Source of the DNA: Apoda limacodes | Lineage: Eukaryota > Arthropoda > Insecta > Lepidoptera > Limacodidae | Reading direction: 5' to 3' | DNA length: 64,000 bases | NCBI GenBank assembly: GCA_946406115.1 | Contig: OX291540.1 | Span: 9,544,563-9,608,562 of the forward strand | Part shown: one piece after another, positions 44,366 to 56,239 of the stretch | Position numbering within the stretch: the first letter of the stretch is position 1 | Layout of the letters: each line of letters opens with the position of its first letter | Program-made: the position numbers and the translations under genes | Notes under the pieces: model-generated | The model's database searches: none | The model's input: the letters and a program-made list of their open reading frames with translations, nothing else | Told to the model about the DNA's origin: nothing

Positions 44366-45157
44366 GATTAATTTAACATTTCTCAAGATATATAAACTGT
44401 TAGTGAAAAGCCATTTACACTTTTAATACTATATCTATATTATTATGAAGTACCTAGCTGCCGATGATGGCTTTTATTAATAGTTACAATCTTTGCGGGA
44501 GTCATACGGCACATAAGGACTTAATAGAGATTTAAATAATCAAATAAACAAAATGTAATAGATTTCAACTTTATTGTAGCACTAATAACAAACAAAAGAA
44601 AATTCAAAAATGTCTGTATAAAACCTAATTTGAATAAAAACATATTGACTATAAATGTTTGGTTTTAATTTTTTATACTATCTTTGGCAACAAGATAGTG
44701 TGCATACACTAGGTATATATCGTGTCGAGATTATTAGGTATAGTAAACCAACTGAGGGGCAATGGAGGCCCCATTTACGATTACAAAACATAAACTGTTG
44801 ATCACGTACCATTTGCAAGGTTGTTGCAACTTCCGCAACGGACCTGGCTACCGGCTGTTACCTTATTGCTGTTAATGATGGAGTTGTACGTTACTTATTG
44901 TTTTATAAGCTCCCCGTTATCCCATTACAACTAGAAAAAGCATGATTTTGCAATTTTGTTCATTATAAGAGTTTTTTTTTGGGTCTTGTTGTCTTTTATG
45001 TAAAGCTATAAGAGTTATCATAAGGGCAAATGTTTTTTCATATCGATGGAACAACGTTGTTAACTTCTCTTAAGGAAAGGAAAAATCAAAATCGCCAAAT
45101 TTGCGTTTTGCTTTTCGTTTTGTGATCTGGATAATCGTTTTCCATCATTTTTAGAGT

Positions 45158-45159
<2 letters not shown>
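44366..45159. other. Non-coding stretch, no gene recognised
   Basis: A GC-richer block at 44745-44870 with 'ggcaatggaggccccattta' and 'ccgcaacggacctggctacc' is unlike its flanks but shows no coding signature. The rest is AT-rich. Confidence 0.45.

Positions 45160-45241
<82 letters not shown>
45160..45241. repeat. (CT)n(GT)n compound microsatellite
   Basis: About sixteen CT units (45161-45192) are followed by GT units to 45241 with one 'at' interruption near 45199. Downstream 'caagaaccggtggatatgaa' and 'cggtccagcggttt' look like a repeat remnant commonly found beside such tracts. Confidence 0.95.
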
Positions 45242-45243
<2 letters not shown>

Positions 45244-45636
45244 TGTGGGTATGTATGTTAGCTTTTTTTTGCCACTCGATATCTCAAGAACCGGTGGATA
45301 TGAAAAGAGTTTAAGCAAATCGGTCCAGCGGTTTGTTTATTATATACTGACTCGGTACTAATCTCCATGTATAAATTCTCAAAATACTCAAGAGAAGTTG
45401 CTCGTGCGTTTTAATAGTTTTAAATCGTGATGAGTTCTTACAATAAACTTCTTTCTTTTATTATTCATTGTATTGAGAAGATTTAACATTCGACAGGTTA
45501 GCTAAATCATCTTTACCACTTCAGAATAATTTCCTGGTAACATTTCTACTAATTATTTACATGATCCCGGGATCCCGGACGCTTTTCTGGACGAAATCCT
45601 GGAATTTAAAAATTGCAACCAGCCGACAAAACAATA

Positions 45637-45928
45637 CCGACATAGTCTCAATGTCGGCGGCCGTTCGTAAAATCCGGCAAATCACGAAATTCCTATCGTG
45701 AAGTACGAAATAGAAATTATCATATAACTGAACAGATTATTATATGAAGCTTGGATGGAACGCTCCGCTCGCTTCGCTCGCTCTGCATCTACGTTTACAA
45801 AAGAGAAACTGAACCTTACCTATCATACATGACTTATACAGTGCGATTTCTGTTCCTATCGTTTTCATACTTTTCGATCTGCCTAGTAATTTCGTGATCT
45901 GCCGGATTTTACAATCGGCCGCCGACAT
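45637..45928. repeat. Inverted repeat pair (about 43 bp arms) with a flanking hairpin
   Basis: The + strand block at 45651-45692 ('atgtcggcggccgttcgtaa' onward) is nearly identical to the minus strand at 45928-45886 ('atgtcggcggccgattgtaa' onward), with about four mismatches. A 7-bp hairpin, 'ccgacat'/'atgtcgg', abuts the left arm (45637-45657). This is the geometry of a small inverted-repeat element, but it could also be a partial inverted gene duplication. Confidence 0.75.
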
Positions 45929-45994
45929 CAACATCACCACCGCGAACACCGCGAATAAAACTTTCATTATTCCATTGAAAGTTCTACTGACCAT
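45740..45994 (-). CDS. Candidate small secreted peptide (signal-peptide-like ORF)
   Basis: The minus-strand frame has two possible ATG starts (45994 and 45967). From the second it reads 'MKVLFAVFAVVMLMSAADC', a textbook signal peptide with a basic start, a hydrophobic core and small residues before a cleavage site. A short basic segment follows, 'KIRQITKLLGRSKSMKTIG'. A splice-donor-like 'ggtaagg' occurs after 'YKSCMI' near 45819, so the coding part may end or splice there; the C-terminal residues beyond it run into a repetitive 'cgctcgcttcgctcgct' stretch. A short cationic mature peptide would fit an antimicrobial-type product, but no family is recognised. Part of the frame lies in an inverted repeat, so a transposon origin is possible. 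Confidence 0.25.
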   Translation of the reverse strand: MVSRTFNGIMKVLFAVFAVVMLMSAADCKIRQITKLLGRSKSMKTIGTEIALYKSCMIGKVQFLFCKRRCRASEASGAFHPSFI

Positions 45995-47158
45995 ACAGAT
46001 TCAGGAAAACAGATATAAACTACAAAAGAGTCAATATTAAACAAACTAAAAAGTAATAAAAGGTTACACAGATAAAGCAAACAAGTATGAAAAAAAATTA
46101 TAGCAATCACTGCAAATTAAAATCCATATCCTGAAAATATTCTTGATAACAATTTCCTTTACAGAATGAATTTAAAAGAGCTTTGTTTGCTACAATTCTT
46201 TTTTTCTGAAACTTTTAATTTATGTTTGATTAAAAATTAATACTCCAACATATAATAAAAAAAAAATTAACTTATAATTTTTTATTTTATGATTTGTTTA
46301 AATCCAAAATCTAAAAAAATTATAATTTTAAAAAGTATATAGGTTCTTAATCTAGTTCATAATATTAATAACGCATATGTAGTTATAATCTTAAAATTAT
46401 AATACCTGTATAGAGAGCATTCAGTTTGTGACTTCTATTAAAGAAAAACAAATTGTATTGTACCAGACTGTATCTCAAATACAATAAAGTAAACATTAAA
46501 CTGATAAAAATAATTCTGGTAATAATAATAACAAGCAAATTAAGAAAGTGAAAAATTTCAATTAATAATTTTAATTAATTTTATTAAAACTGCACACTTT
46601 TAATAAGATTCAGATCATCATCATCATTCATTATAATATAAAAAAATAATGTTACCAAAAACGCACTATATTTTGTGCTATACGCACTTAAATTGTCTTG
46701 GTTTCAAACAAGGAAGCTTATAACAAAACCAGCGCCCTCAGATCTCAAGATAATATAAAAATTTTGTCTCATATAGGTACAGAAAAAGTTCCATGTCCGA
46801 ATTGGATTTGGCATCAAGGCAAAGGTTGCTGCTTTACAAGTCGCATTTCGGCCCCATATAGAGTACAGCTGCCAACTCTAGGCGGGCACCCCGGATACCT
46901 ACTAGCTTCAACGATAAGCTGAGAAAATTTTTGATAAATCCGAAACTCACATACAGTAGCTTTTAGTTTGAAAAGAGAGTTCGCCTCCCTGTGTGAGTTC
47001 TACTGCTTGTAAAATGGGCTGCGTTCACTTTTACGATCTAACCTCTCGCTATTGGGAGGAAAGTCATCCTCAAACCTTAGAACGAACACTTAGCTGTGGA
47101 ATGAGTTCATTGCCAAGGTTTTCTCTAAGGACAGTATGGGGCTTTTCAAAAAAGGAGT
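45995..47158. other. AT-rich non-coding stretch
   Basis: Mostly low-complexity AT sequence up to about 46690. The + frame at 46698-46922 has no recognisable domain; its GC-richer end ('actctaggcgggcaccccgg') is probably repeat-derived. Confidence 0.5.
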
Positions 47159-47240
47159 GATTATATATTAAACGCATGAATAATGCCCCTGGTGTTGCAA
47201 GCGTCCATAGGCTGCGGTCACCGCTTATCATCAGACTCTC
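47159..47240 (+). repeat. LINE 3'-end-like remnant
   Basis: 'ggtgttgcaagcgtccatag' followed by 'gctgcggtcaccgcttatca' resembles the terminal segment of widely dispersed lepidopteran LINEs. No coding sequence precedes it. Confidence 0.5.
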
Positions 47241-47994
47241 ACACACACGTACATACAACCGATATGAGGATACAAATAGTGTAAATTTACTTATTTGTAT
47301 GCCTTGCTAAGACGTATTCCTGGAGTAAAGTGACAGTGCCATATACAACGTCCATTAATTTATAAGTAAAAGTCAAGCCAGAAAAACACACAACCAAAAT
47401 ACATCCGTGATAAATCGAGCAAAGGCCACATTTCACTTTTCCGCGTTGCGAGGAAGTCTTTATTGCCAAAAGTCTCATAATACGGAGTGGTTTAATGAAA
47501 GCAAATAAAAATAACCGTAAAATAAAACTCTTACGTCAAACGATCGCAACGATATTATCTCGAGACGAGATGAATATGAATAGCCATAATAATTTCTGAC
47601 CACAGATCTTTTCTTTACAATCCAATACAAAACGAATTGTTTTTATTGTGCTGACGAGTAACTTTTGTCTCCGTAACAATTTTGTCTTTCAAATCAAAGC
47701 TTGTCGCATGTCTGGCATGGATTAATAAAAATGCGAGCAATGTCTCACGGCTGTCACATCGTAACGCGCAAACAAACCCATGTTGCCAGCCCTAAGAATA
47801 GAAAACGGAATTCTCATATCTATTTTCAACTCCTACTTTGTCTAAAGTAATAGTTTAGAAGACAATTACCAAAAACCAAAAATCTTAATTGTCGACCTAA
47901 AAGCCCATTATCAAATTTTCATGCATATAAATGACGAATTTCATATAAACTTCAACCTCCTCATTTTACCCCCTAGGAAATGAATTTTGCAAAA

Positions 47995-48195
47995 TCCTTT
48001 CGTGGCTCAGTGGGTAATGACCCGACTACTGAATCGAGGGGCGTAGGTTCGATTCCCGCACAATACATACTTTTGTGTATGTTTAGAAACCGGGTGTTTT
48101 CCATGTACAATACGTAATATTTCCAAAACAGTTCTGGACAGTGCACACAGTTGGATCACATCACCATACTTACGTACTTTTTATTCTAAATACAT
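47995..48195 (+). mobile_element. tRNA-derived SINE
   Basis: A tRNA-like head carries a perfect A box 'tggctcagtggg' (48003-48014) and a perfect B box 'ggttcgattcc' (48046-48056), the two internal RNA polymerase III promoter elements. A non-tRNA body with 'gtttagaaaccgggtgtttt' follows. The acceptor stem does not pair, so it is not a functional tRNA. It has a B box like those of the SINEs at 9.7 and 56.3 kb; the bodies partly differ. Confidence 0.75.
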
Positions 48196-49497
48196 AAATT
48201 GTCCTATGCAGGCAGTTAATAGTAACAACTGAGCCACAGAGCAATTTATATGTGTGTTTTTAATAATAGTTTAAAGACCAAACACATGTGTAGTGTCTGA
48301 GATTACATAACAATAAGTGCCATCCGTCAGCAGCTCCAGTATCTTTACTATGGCTTCCGGTAGAAAACGAGGTTTATCATTAGTCCGACTATAATGGGCA
48401 ACGCCGGGAGGCGATATTGTGTTGTTAACTGCTGACAGTGTGTGGATTGACATAATGGGTCGAAGAGTACTTTACCAAGTGTATAGCAGCTTGCGTTGTT
48501 CGTTGATAAGGTTTTGGTACCGAGTATATTTATGTGATCTTCTTTCTAGTAAACAAACAACAGTTGGAGTCACTTACGAATTGAGTTAAAGTGGTTACAC
48601 TTTTAATTTGATAAAGCATCTATTATTAATTATATTATAATAAAAAAATAATATTTTGACGTGAAAACGGCTAAACGGAATAAAATGATTACGCTTATTT
48701 TAACTAAACATTTAGTCTTTACTACATTAAAATATTTTTTTTTATAAAAATATATGAATAAAGAATTTGTCAATTTTCAATTAAACATAGTAAAAATAAA
48801 ACAAAAAACCGTTTATGTATTACTATGTATGTATATTTATAATGTATTTCTTAATTCTATGAAGATTTGTGTATAATGAAAGCGTTATGTACTAGGACTT
48901 TATAAGTCACTATATACATATATTACAGTAAATTTTTATTTATTTATTATAAAGAAAAGACAGAAACTTCTTCATACCGTTTATATATAGATAGATAGCA
49001 ATAGTTATCTATCGATATTACCAGATATTATGCAGTCGACTACCATTTTATGCATTTGGTAATGAAATATACTAACGGTTGATTTCATATTTAGATTAAA
49101 CTATACTAAATACAGTCACTTCGTATCCAGAGTTGGCCTTTAGACCATATCTTACGAGCATTCTATGTTGTAAGAGTGCGGTATATGGCCCGACCACCCA
49201 GCGTTCGGGCACCAAGTATAGCAGCTAGAGGTAATAAACAAATGAACACCACCTACCAGAACTGCAAGATGTTTTAGTCCTACCCACGCTAATTTCGCAA
49301 CTAGCTGTGAAATTCAAGTTTACGTTGCCGCCGTATGTAATATAATGTAAGTAGCGTTGCCACTGTCTGCCGCTCTTTAGTTGTCGATCTCACTTCCCTT
49401 CTCTCTGTTACAATCTTGTTACCGCTCGTAAAGCACACGCTCACATTTGCAGGTATACACGCGTCACTTCTTTTTGTAGTGTCTGTTGTCACGAATA
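48196..49497. other. Non-coding stretch, no gene recognised
   Basis: AT-rich to about 49080, then a GC-richer part (49120-49490). The minus frames at 48271-48453 and 49301-49492 have no recognised domain. Confidence 0.45.
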
Positions 49498-49611
49498 ATG
49501 CGATTTCTCTATGAAGTGTTTAAGGTGTTCTCTGCCGCCGTAGTCGGTGGTGCACTTTCTTGTGGTGTGATAATAATTGGTATATTGATTGGTAGTCTAG
49601 CATTAATATAA
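49498..49611 (+). CDS. Candidate 37-residue transmembrane smORF
   Basis: From ATG at 49498 the frame reads 'MRFLYEVFKVFSAAVVGGAL' and continues as an uninterrupted hydrophobic helix, 'SCGVIIIGILIGSLALI', to TAA at 49609-49611. That is a short amphipathic start plus one membrane segment with a glycine face, the general layout of insect transmembrane micropeptides. No family is recognised, the start context (aataATGc) is ordinary, and a repeat begins about 25 bp after the stop. Chance is a serious alternative. Confidence 0.2.
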   Translation: MRFLYEVFKVFSAAVVGGALSCGVIIIGILIGSLALI

Positions 49612-49629
49612 CAAGACAGCTTCTTATCC

Positions 49630-49730
49630 CAACCATGGGCGTAGCCAGCTTTTGGATTTGGGGGGGGGGGGGCAGGCTTGGCTAAGGGGGGGGCAGCTGC
49701 CTGTGATCCTAACTAACACAATCAGGTTTC
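49630..49730. repeat. Repeat remnant with long G runs
   Basis: 'catgggcgtagccagctttt' is followed by 13 G residues (49660-49672), and a second G run lies about 15 bp later. The 'gggcgtagccag' block is a common repeat start in arthropod genomes. The G runs could form G-quadruplexes. It is non-coding. Confidence 0.5.
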
Positions 49731-50074
49731 CAAAAAACCTATTAAATGAAAAAATGCAGTACCTACCAAAACTACATTTTTTTTGTAGAAGATAGAGTTC
49801 GATGGCAGGCCCTCGGACGATGTTAATATTAGAACCTAAGTTTTTGTGCAAATCGCAGGCAGACTTAAAACGGTTTTATTTCTTTCGCTGTTTAAATAGG
49901 TAATTAATTAAACTGGTTAACACAACTTCAATATCGTTTTATCTATATACTACTAGATATATATAAACTAGTTTTTTCGTCATTTGCTACTGTTCGGTTA
50001 TCAAAGCAGCCAGTGTAAAGGACATTGATGGTTGCCAGTGGCTGCTGTAACAATACTATCTGCATACAGACAGA

Positions 50075-50175
50075 GGGCGTGTAACGGCGAGTACGCGCGT
50101 GACGTCACGTGACCCACATACGGGCACGCGGCTGGCGCGGTCGATGTCCGCGCGTCATCTCGTGGCGCGGGATCA
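50075..50175. promoter_or_regulatory. CpG-rich patch with overlapping CRE and E-box
   Basis: A perfect palindromic CRE, TGACGTCA (50100-50107), overlaps an E-box, CACGTG (50106-50111), inside a CpG-rich 100-bp patch ('gcgcgtgacgtcacgtgacc', 'gcacgcggctggcgcggtcg') that contrasts with AT-rich flanks. This would suit binding by CREB/ATF-type bZIP and bHLH factors. No transcription start or downstream exon is recognised, so a regulatory role is inference. Confidence 0.25.
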
Positions 50176-51059
50176 CACCATAGATACTCTTTGCTAGTGG
50201 TCAAACGTTATCGATACATTTAACATCATCAATGGTCAAAGTTAAAAATTGTATACACACAGCTGTTGTGTACGGCTGGCTATGTAGCTGTATCTACTCC
50301 GTGTTTTTATGCATTTTTACCATTTCACAAGTTTAAAGTTTACTCTCACATAATTAAGTAGTTTTTGATATATAACTAAATGGTTATAAGAACTCTTTCG
50401 TCCAAAAAAATTATAAAGTTAAAAAAATATTAAACCGGAAACATTAATAAATTATTTAAAATAATATACTAATAAGAATCAGGTTTTTGAAATTTAAGCT
50501 ATCTATATTATTGTTTTGATAGCTTTTTCTTAACTGGCCTTGTCTGTTATTTCGTGATTGTCAAAAGTCAATTTTACCAATTTCTCGCTATCGGATGTTG
50601 CTGCAATTAAGCATGCACTTTGTGTTAAATTGACTGTCTGTGTCAATTTTGACAACTTCTACTTTTAAATTCTTTACATATCCTATACATATTTTTTTTT
50701 GTTTACTTGGTACTTGTAACGTCTTATTATTAAAAGGCTTTAAGGTTTCCCTCTTCTTAACCGTATATATATATATATATATACTTGATAATATGTAAAC
50801 TAAATAGCATATTCAAATAACCCTACATAAAAATAAAATAAATGATCCTAAACGTGATATTTTTATATTATGTACTTATAATTTTATCGACGTTATAATT
50901 TTTGATATATTAGTCATCATCGCTATTCGAGATCGACGATCTTAGTGAACTTGTTGTCAGGTGAATTTTATTAAAAGGATTTGTTTTCATCGAATCACAA
51001 AATTACTTTACAGTGGGCTCCACGTTCAATGGTCAAGTGCAAGTCACGGTTTCGACCTT
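50176..51059. other. Non-coding stretch with (AT)n tract
   Basis: Nothing coding. A pure 'atatatatatatatatatat' tract lies at about 50764-50783. Confidence 0.55.
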
Positions 51060-51430
51060 GTTATTTTCTATTGCGATTTTTGCTTTAGATATTATGTGCC
51101 CCATTACTGGGGCCCGGACTCCATGAAGATGAAGGCTTAGACCATAGTCCGCCACTCTGGCCTAGTGCAAATTTGCAAACGTTTGTTGAACTAATGGTCA
51201 CTCGACCATCAGAGTTTTCAAGCCACCCATAAGGTCTCCGACATGTCTTAACGAATACTATTGTAATTTGACAAAAGCCGGAGCTGACGGCTTAACATGC
51301 GCTCCGAAGCACGAACGACCTCAGAGAAATGTGCCACTTGGTCGTCACCAACCCGAGTACTGACCACGCCCGACATTGCTTAACTTCGTTTATCGTTTTC
51401 GATAGACGAATGCGACGGCGTCGCAAAAGT
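51060..51430 (+). repeat. Dispersed repeat, related to 6705-6840
   Basis: 'tgccccattactggggcccg', 'gaagatgaaggcttagacca' and 'cactctggcctagtgcaaat' are followed by 'cataaggtctccgacatgtc' and 'ccgacattgcttaacttcgt'. The middle part matches 6705-6840. It is GC-richer than its flanks and is read as an old LINE or SINE remnant. Confidence 0.5.
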
Positions 51431-52712
51431 TCCTTATTACGCTATTTCCTTGTAATTTATATTGTATATTAACTATATATGAAATCTAAAGTTTATACGT
51501 GGAAATATTTTTGAGATAAATGGGATGCCAGGAGGACAGACATACACTTGAGTGATATTTATAATAAGGATGCCTTTTTTTAGTATTCATATTTGATATT
51601 TTTACTAACTAAGCGATTGTGTCGTTAGAATATAAGAAGTTAATTGAATTAAAATTCAATTTAAAGCTGTTAGTCATCTTCCAAAGCCAAATGTCGTAAT
51701 CTTGTTTAAAATTCAAAGTGTCTAACGGGACAGTTGTTCAATTATGTTCCCAGGCAGTCTATAAATTTAGCCTTACTTGGATACAACTTATTATAATCCC
51801 ATAACGTGTTATAAAATGAACCCACCGCTGTTCTCGTCGCCTATGTTTGGCTTACTTAGAATTGTGAATTTCACTAATTTTACGCTTTACTGTAGGTACT
51901 GCCTAATCTTTAAGTAGATTTCAAGCACGTGCGATTTGGCTTATTTGTTACACAGACAGCAAAAAAATCTACCATTATATTAGTCAATATAGAACAGAAA
52001 ACCTAATTAGCCGTTTAATTTAGTTGTAACCTTTTATACTGCGCGCTTTTACCCTGTGAGCTTGTCTTAGCTAAAATGACGCAACTCTACCACATTTTTG
52101 TACCTACACATGCATTTTAATTTAATTTTAACTTAAAATATTGAGGCGCGTTATTTAAATTAAAATTATATCTAAGTTTTTATTTCAAATCCCGTATCTA
52201 AATTGAATCTGAAATTTTCAAATTGGAATGATTTGAATATTAACAAGACAGACCAAGTTTGACAACGTGACTCACAGAGTTCTTAGAATAAAAATAAGGC
52301 CTATCTCGGTTAACAGTAAACGTGCCACATTTTGGATGTCAAACTTTTAATGATGACATTCATAAGTAACAGAAGCTAACAGTAACATTATACAAGTGTG
52401 CAATCAAATGCACAAATAATGTTAAAGAAATAGTCGTTACTCGTTTTGTCTTTTATCGTTTTATTGTGTGTGTTTGTCTTTATCTTACAGTAACTTCCTG
52501 CTGAATTCAAATATATTTTTAAAGCAATGAGTTACTTTGACAAGACTAAAAGCGTTGAACGTTTGTGTTTGTTTTGATCTCGGTGTTTCTATGTATAAAT
52601 ATGTGTGTATTCAAAAAAATCTAGTTAAGTATTAATATCCATTGTTTGGTACTCAGTAAACAAGCCCAGCTTGCGACCGTGTGTCGTATTTATTTATTGT
52701 TATTTAATATTT
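51431..52712. other. AT-rich non-coding stretch, no gene recognised
   Basis: No coding sequence, repeat family or structured element is recognised. Confidence 0.5.
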
Positions 52713-53145
52713 TTAACCGACTTCAAAAAGGCGAAGGTTCACAATTCGGATGGTTTTTTTTATGTATGTTCGGGCATATATAGACGGATTTGCAGATTTC
52801 AGCAGATGCTGCAGATTAAAACTTAAATTTTTGGTGACAAAAAATAATTAGTGTTAATTTGGAACTGGTGAAACGCCGTTTATGTTGATGATTGTATAAA
52901 ATAATGTTACGAGTATCGATGATTTTAGTGTACTAGAAAAAAAAGCATTCTCACATAAAAGTGAAATTTTTTTAACAAAAAAAAACAACCGGCTTCAAAA
53001 AGATGCACTAAAAAGGTAAAAATATTTACTTTTTTAAAAAAATCTGATCTAAATTACAGTTTGAAGTTGGTGTCATGAAAGTGAAGTGTGTTGTAAACTT
53101 TAGGTACACAGACACCAACTACAAACTGGATTTTTAAAATGTTTT
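52713..53145 (+). repeat. Dispersed repeat, 'ccgacttcaaaaaaggagg' family, with embedded palindrome
   Basis: The copy starts 'aaccgacttcaaaaaggcga' and reaches an inverted end block, 'aaccggcttcaaaaagatgc', near 52988. A roughly 105-bp palindromic segment follows (53036-53140): 'agtttgaagttggtgtcatg' pairs with 'acaccaactacaaactgg'. The same palindrome sits beside the inverted family copy at 61300-61412, so it is part of the element and not local sequence. Confidence 0.75.
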
Positions 53146-54582
53146 TGAAAACAATTAATAAACTGATAATTAAATGCAACTTTTTATACGATACTAACAT
53201 CAATATTTATGCAATGTCTGTGTAGGATAATAAAGCATTATATTAAATTAGGTTTGCTTAATGGCAGCTTGACAATCCTACGGGATCTGCGTAGGATGAT
53301 AGCTTTGTCATCGAATTCAAGGCAGTCACTAATCTCCCGTTTATGTCAGCCCAGATTGCACTCGGCGGACTGCAATAATCTTCCTTTGTAAACTATCTAA
53401 GTGTGAAGACAGATAATAAGTTATGGATGCAGATTCTGTGCCTGGTGTTCCTTCAGAAGATAATTCCGTTAAGCTTCTGCGCTTAATAGGTGTAGCCATA
53501 AATTAAAGCTTCATTAGTTGCTGCGCTATAATACAGTACAGTAGTCCACAATCATAATTTAAGTGTGTGTCTGTCTGTGTTCATCTATCTCTCTCTCTGT
53601 GTGTGTGCGAGATAGAGAGTTTTAGAGCATGATATTGTAACTATCAAGAGCAAATGAAGGCGCTCTCACTGCGGGTACTGTTCTGCTGTGTTCCTGGCTG
53701 GCATATCTGTTTAATATGTGATTTGATATAGTTTTACACTACCGCCATCATAGAGTATGATTAGGTGCGTTCTGTTGAAGGCATTGAGAGCTATGACATC
53801 GCATAGGTATTGAAATCGTTCTGTTTTCCAAATGTAATAAAGCAATATGGCCGTTCACTATTTGACTGCGCATTCACTACTCTACCTCCCGAGCATGTGT
53901 AGCCATTGCGCTGAATGCGGTCGGGAAGTGATGTTATAACGCATTAATTTTGGTCAACAGTACGATCGAATGTGCGCATAGCACGGCATTGAGCAAAATC
54001 AATGCGTATAATGCTTGTCTACAAAACGTCCCTATTATAAGTAAGATCAATACAAACAAAAGTTATCTAATCAAATTATTTTTAAAACTGATATTCCACA
54101 AGTAAATCCGATAGCTTTCGAATAGTGCTTTGGTAGTTGCAGATCGCTTCTTTATTTTTACGACGTTTTTTACCTTTTAAATTTCCGCTATAGTTTCACT
54201 AGTCAACAAAAAGTAAACAATTGCCGGGCGTGATGCAAGTGACTAATAAATAATTGAGCACTTGGTAGTGGGGTCAACGTTTGTTGTCGTGGTTTATCGT
54301 ACTTTGCATTCAGTAGGCTTGTTTGCACCCACGCATTCCTTGCTATGTCATGTAGTGTTGTGTACTGTAACAGTTACATTTTTTTTTGCGTTGTATCCTT
54401 AAATGATGACCAAGTGATTAATTTTAATATATAATACGCGTGGGAGCTGGCGTATTGAAGTGAATGCTGTTCGTGAAAAATAATGGTTCCGCATAGCAAA
54501 AATTAGTCTTTGAAATCGGTAACGATGACTTTTCAATTATTATATATTATATAAACTAAGATAGTCATATGAAGTTTCTTTT
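53146..54582. other. Non-coding stretch, microsatellite at 53567-53620
   Basis: A short 'tctctctctgtgtgtgtgcg' tract with a complementary 'gagatagagag' lies near 53590. The + frame at 53209-53391 has no recognised domain. Nothing else is seen. Confidence 0.5.
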
Positions 54583-55012
54583 TAGGGTTCCGTCTCTGAA
54601 GGGTGCAACGGGACTATACCACTAAGCCAACGCTGCTCTGTCTGTCCGAGCTTAAGCGTTTAGCGTTCTAAACACGATGGTAAAATTAGCATAGGATTTA
54701 TGTTATTATTGCGGACTGGTGGGGTTTGAGCCTGGCGTGTACCAATGAGTCTTTTTTTCTAATTTCTGAATTTTGACGCTCGGTAAAGGAAATATGCATG
54801 TATACGTCCGAAAGACCTATGTGAACTTCATAATTCGCACTAGCCTTGCGTGTGGTGCTCAAATCACGCTCGGTGAGGATAGGCCCTGCCTTTAACATGT
54901 GGCGCTGGTAAGGTATCGAACTTTTTCCTTGTAAATTTTATGAATTAAGTATTGAGTTTTGGTGGGTACATACCCTTTAGTGCACGAGTCTGACTCTCAC
55001 TTAGCTGTTTTT
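54583..55012 (+). repeat. Dispersed repeat, 'agggttccgtaccc' family, with insert
   Basis: The start 'tttttagggttccgtctctg' and 'ctgctctgtctgtccgagct' are separated from the family end, 'tgcacgagtctgactctcac' followed by 'ttagctgtttttagtt' (about 54981), by about 250 bp of unrelated sequence. That suggests a nested insertion or fusion of two copies. Confidence 0.6.
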
Positions 55013-56239
55013 AGTTAATAGTTTAAATAAATTAGAATAAAAATTCTACCCAAAAAATAAATTAAACAAATTAGGTATTAGGTACTTAGTTCATCCTTTA
55101 GCAAAGCAATCGACTAACAAGGATCATCAAGAAATTGGATAGCCTTAATTACGAAATGGTTTTGCCTTGTAAATAGTGTAATTCAAAACAAGGGACCGTA
55201 TAGTCACGCGAGCCCCTTATCTCAAATTACTTGATAACTTACTCGGTCCTTAGATAAGACGACGCCCTAGAAGCTTTCCATCGTTCTTCACTTTGTATAG
55301 GTATAGGTTCCTTAAAATTAAACTGTGAATTCCTAGGTTTCATTTCTCCAGTGCTTAACGGTTTGTCAGTCGTGTCTAGTTCCTGAAACCTTAGGGTTCA
55401 AACAAAAGTTCCATTAGGATAATAAAGAGGAAAGATTTGATTTATTCTTTGTTTGTAATGGGTACACTCGAAAACGACTTAACTGATTTTAATTTTTTTT
55501 TCTTTCATAGAAATTATGTATGCGCAAATGTAGATGTTTTTTTTCTCTCTTGTACATGTGAAAAGTTGTAAAATTCACACGAGGGCGGATGTTATTAATT
55601 AGGCCCTGTATTACTCGATATGTCAATCTGGCTAACAATTATTATGTTATATTTACTTGTGTATTCTATACTTTGTAAAGCACTTTATAAAATTTTGTAA
55701 CGCACCTTTTGAAATTTTCTGATTTTTAGTAGTTCCTGCTTTTTTATTATTGTTTCAAATGATTACATAATTTTGGACATTATCTTGACTCCGTCTTATG
55801 CGAGTACAACGTCTTTACATATTATAAGTTACTCCCATACTCTAGACCTAGAAGTAATGAAGAAGAAGAAGATGGGTAACATTAATAGATCATACCTTCT
55901 TTTTATTTCCAAATAAATAAATAATAGTAAAACCTTGATTGTTACGCTTAGGAGTAAAGTTACCTAAAGTTGACCCCCGGTGACCCCAGAAAGTCTGGTC
56001 ATTGTCCGATATTGAAACCATGTTTCCAATAGTTTCTGATCAGGTGGTCGCCCCAAGTTTTCGACACAGTAAAATCGAGTAATGGATTTTCACGCACGTA
56101 TGGTTACGATGATGTACTACAGATTTATCGGTGGATAGAGTTACAATAAATTATTTCGGTGTTTGCAGCTTGTGTAATTTGGATACAAACTTGCCTGGGA
56201 ATTTCTTAATATTTATATACTTTACACAAACATCGTAAG
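55013..56239. other. Non-coding stretch, no gene recognised
   Basis: AT-rich sequence without recognisable coding or repeat content apart from a short (GAA)n patch near 55858. Confidence 0.5.

Noticed and set aside
45160..45241. CRISPR-like or minisatellite array
   Set aside because: It is a simple dinucleotide microsatellite without spacers.
45740..45994. Assignment of the secreted-peptide ORF to moricin or another named antimicrobial family
   Set aside because: There is only a vague resemblance in length and charge; too little conserved sequence to name a family.
30112..45994. Joining the 45.7-kb signal-peptide ORF to the 30.1-kb cysteine-rich exon as one minus-strand gene
   Set aside because: The splice phases happen to be compatible, but this is a one-in-three coincidence and nothing else links them across 15 kb with transposons between.
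49301..49492. 63-codon minus ORF
   Set aside because: No domain and no initiation or splice support; probably chance in a GC-richer stretch.
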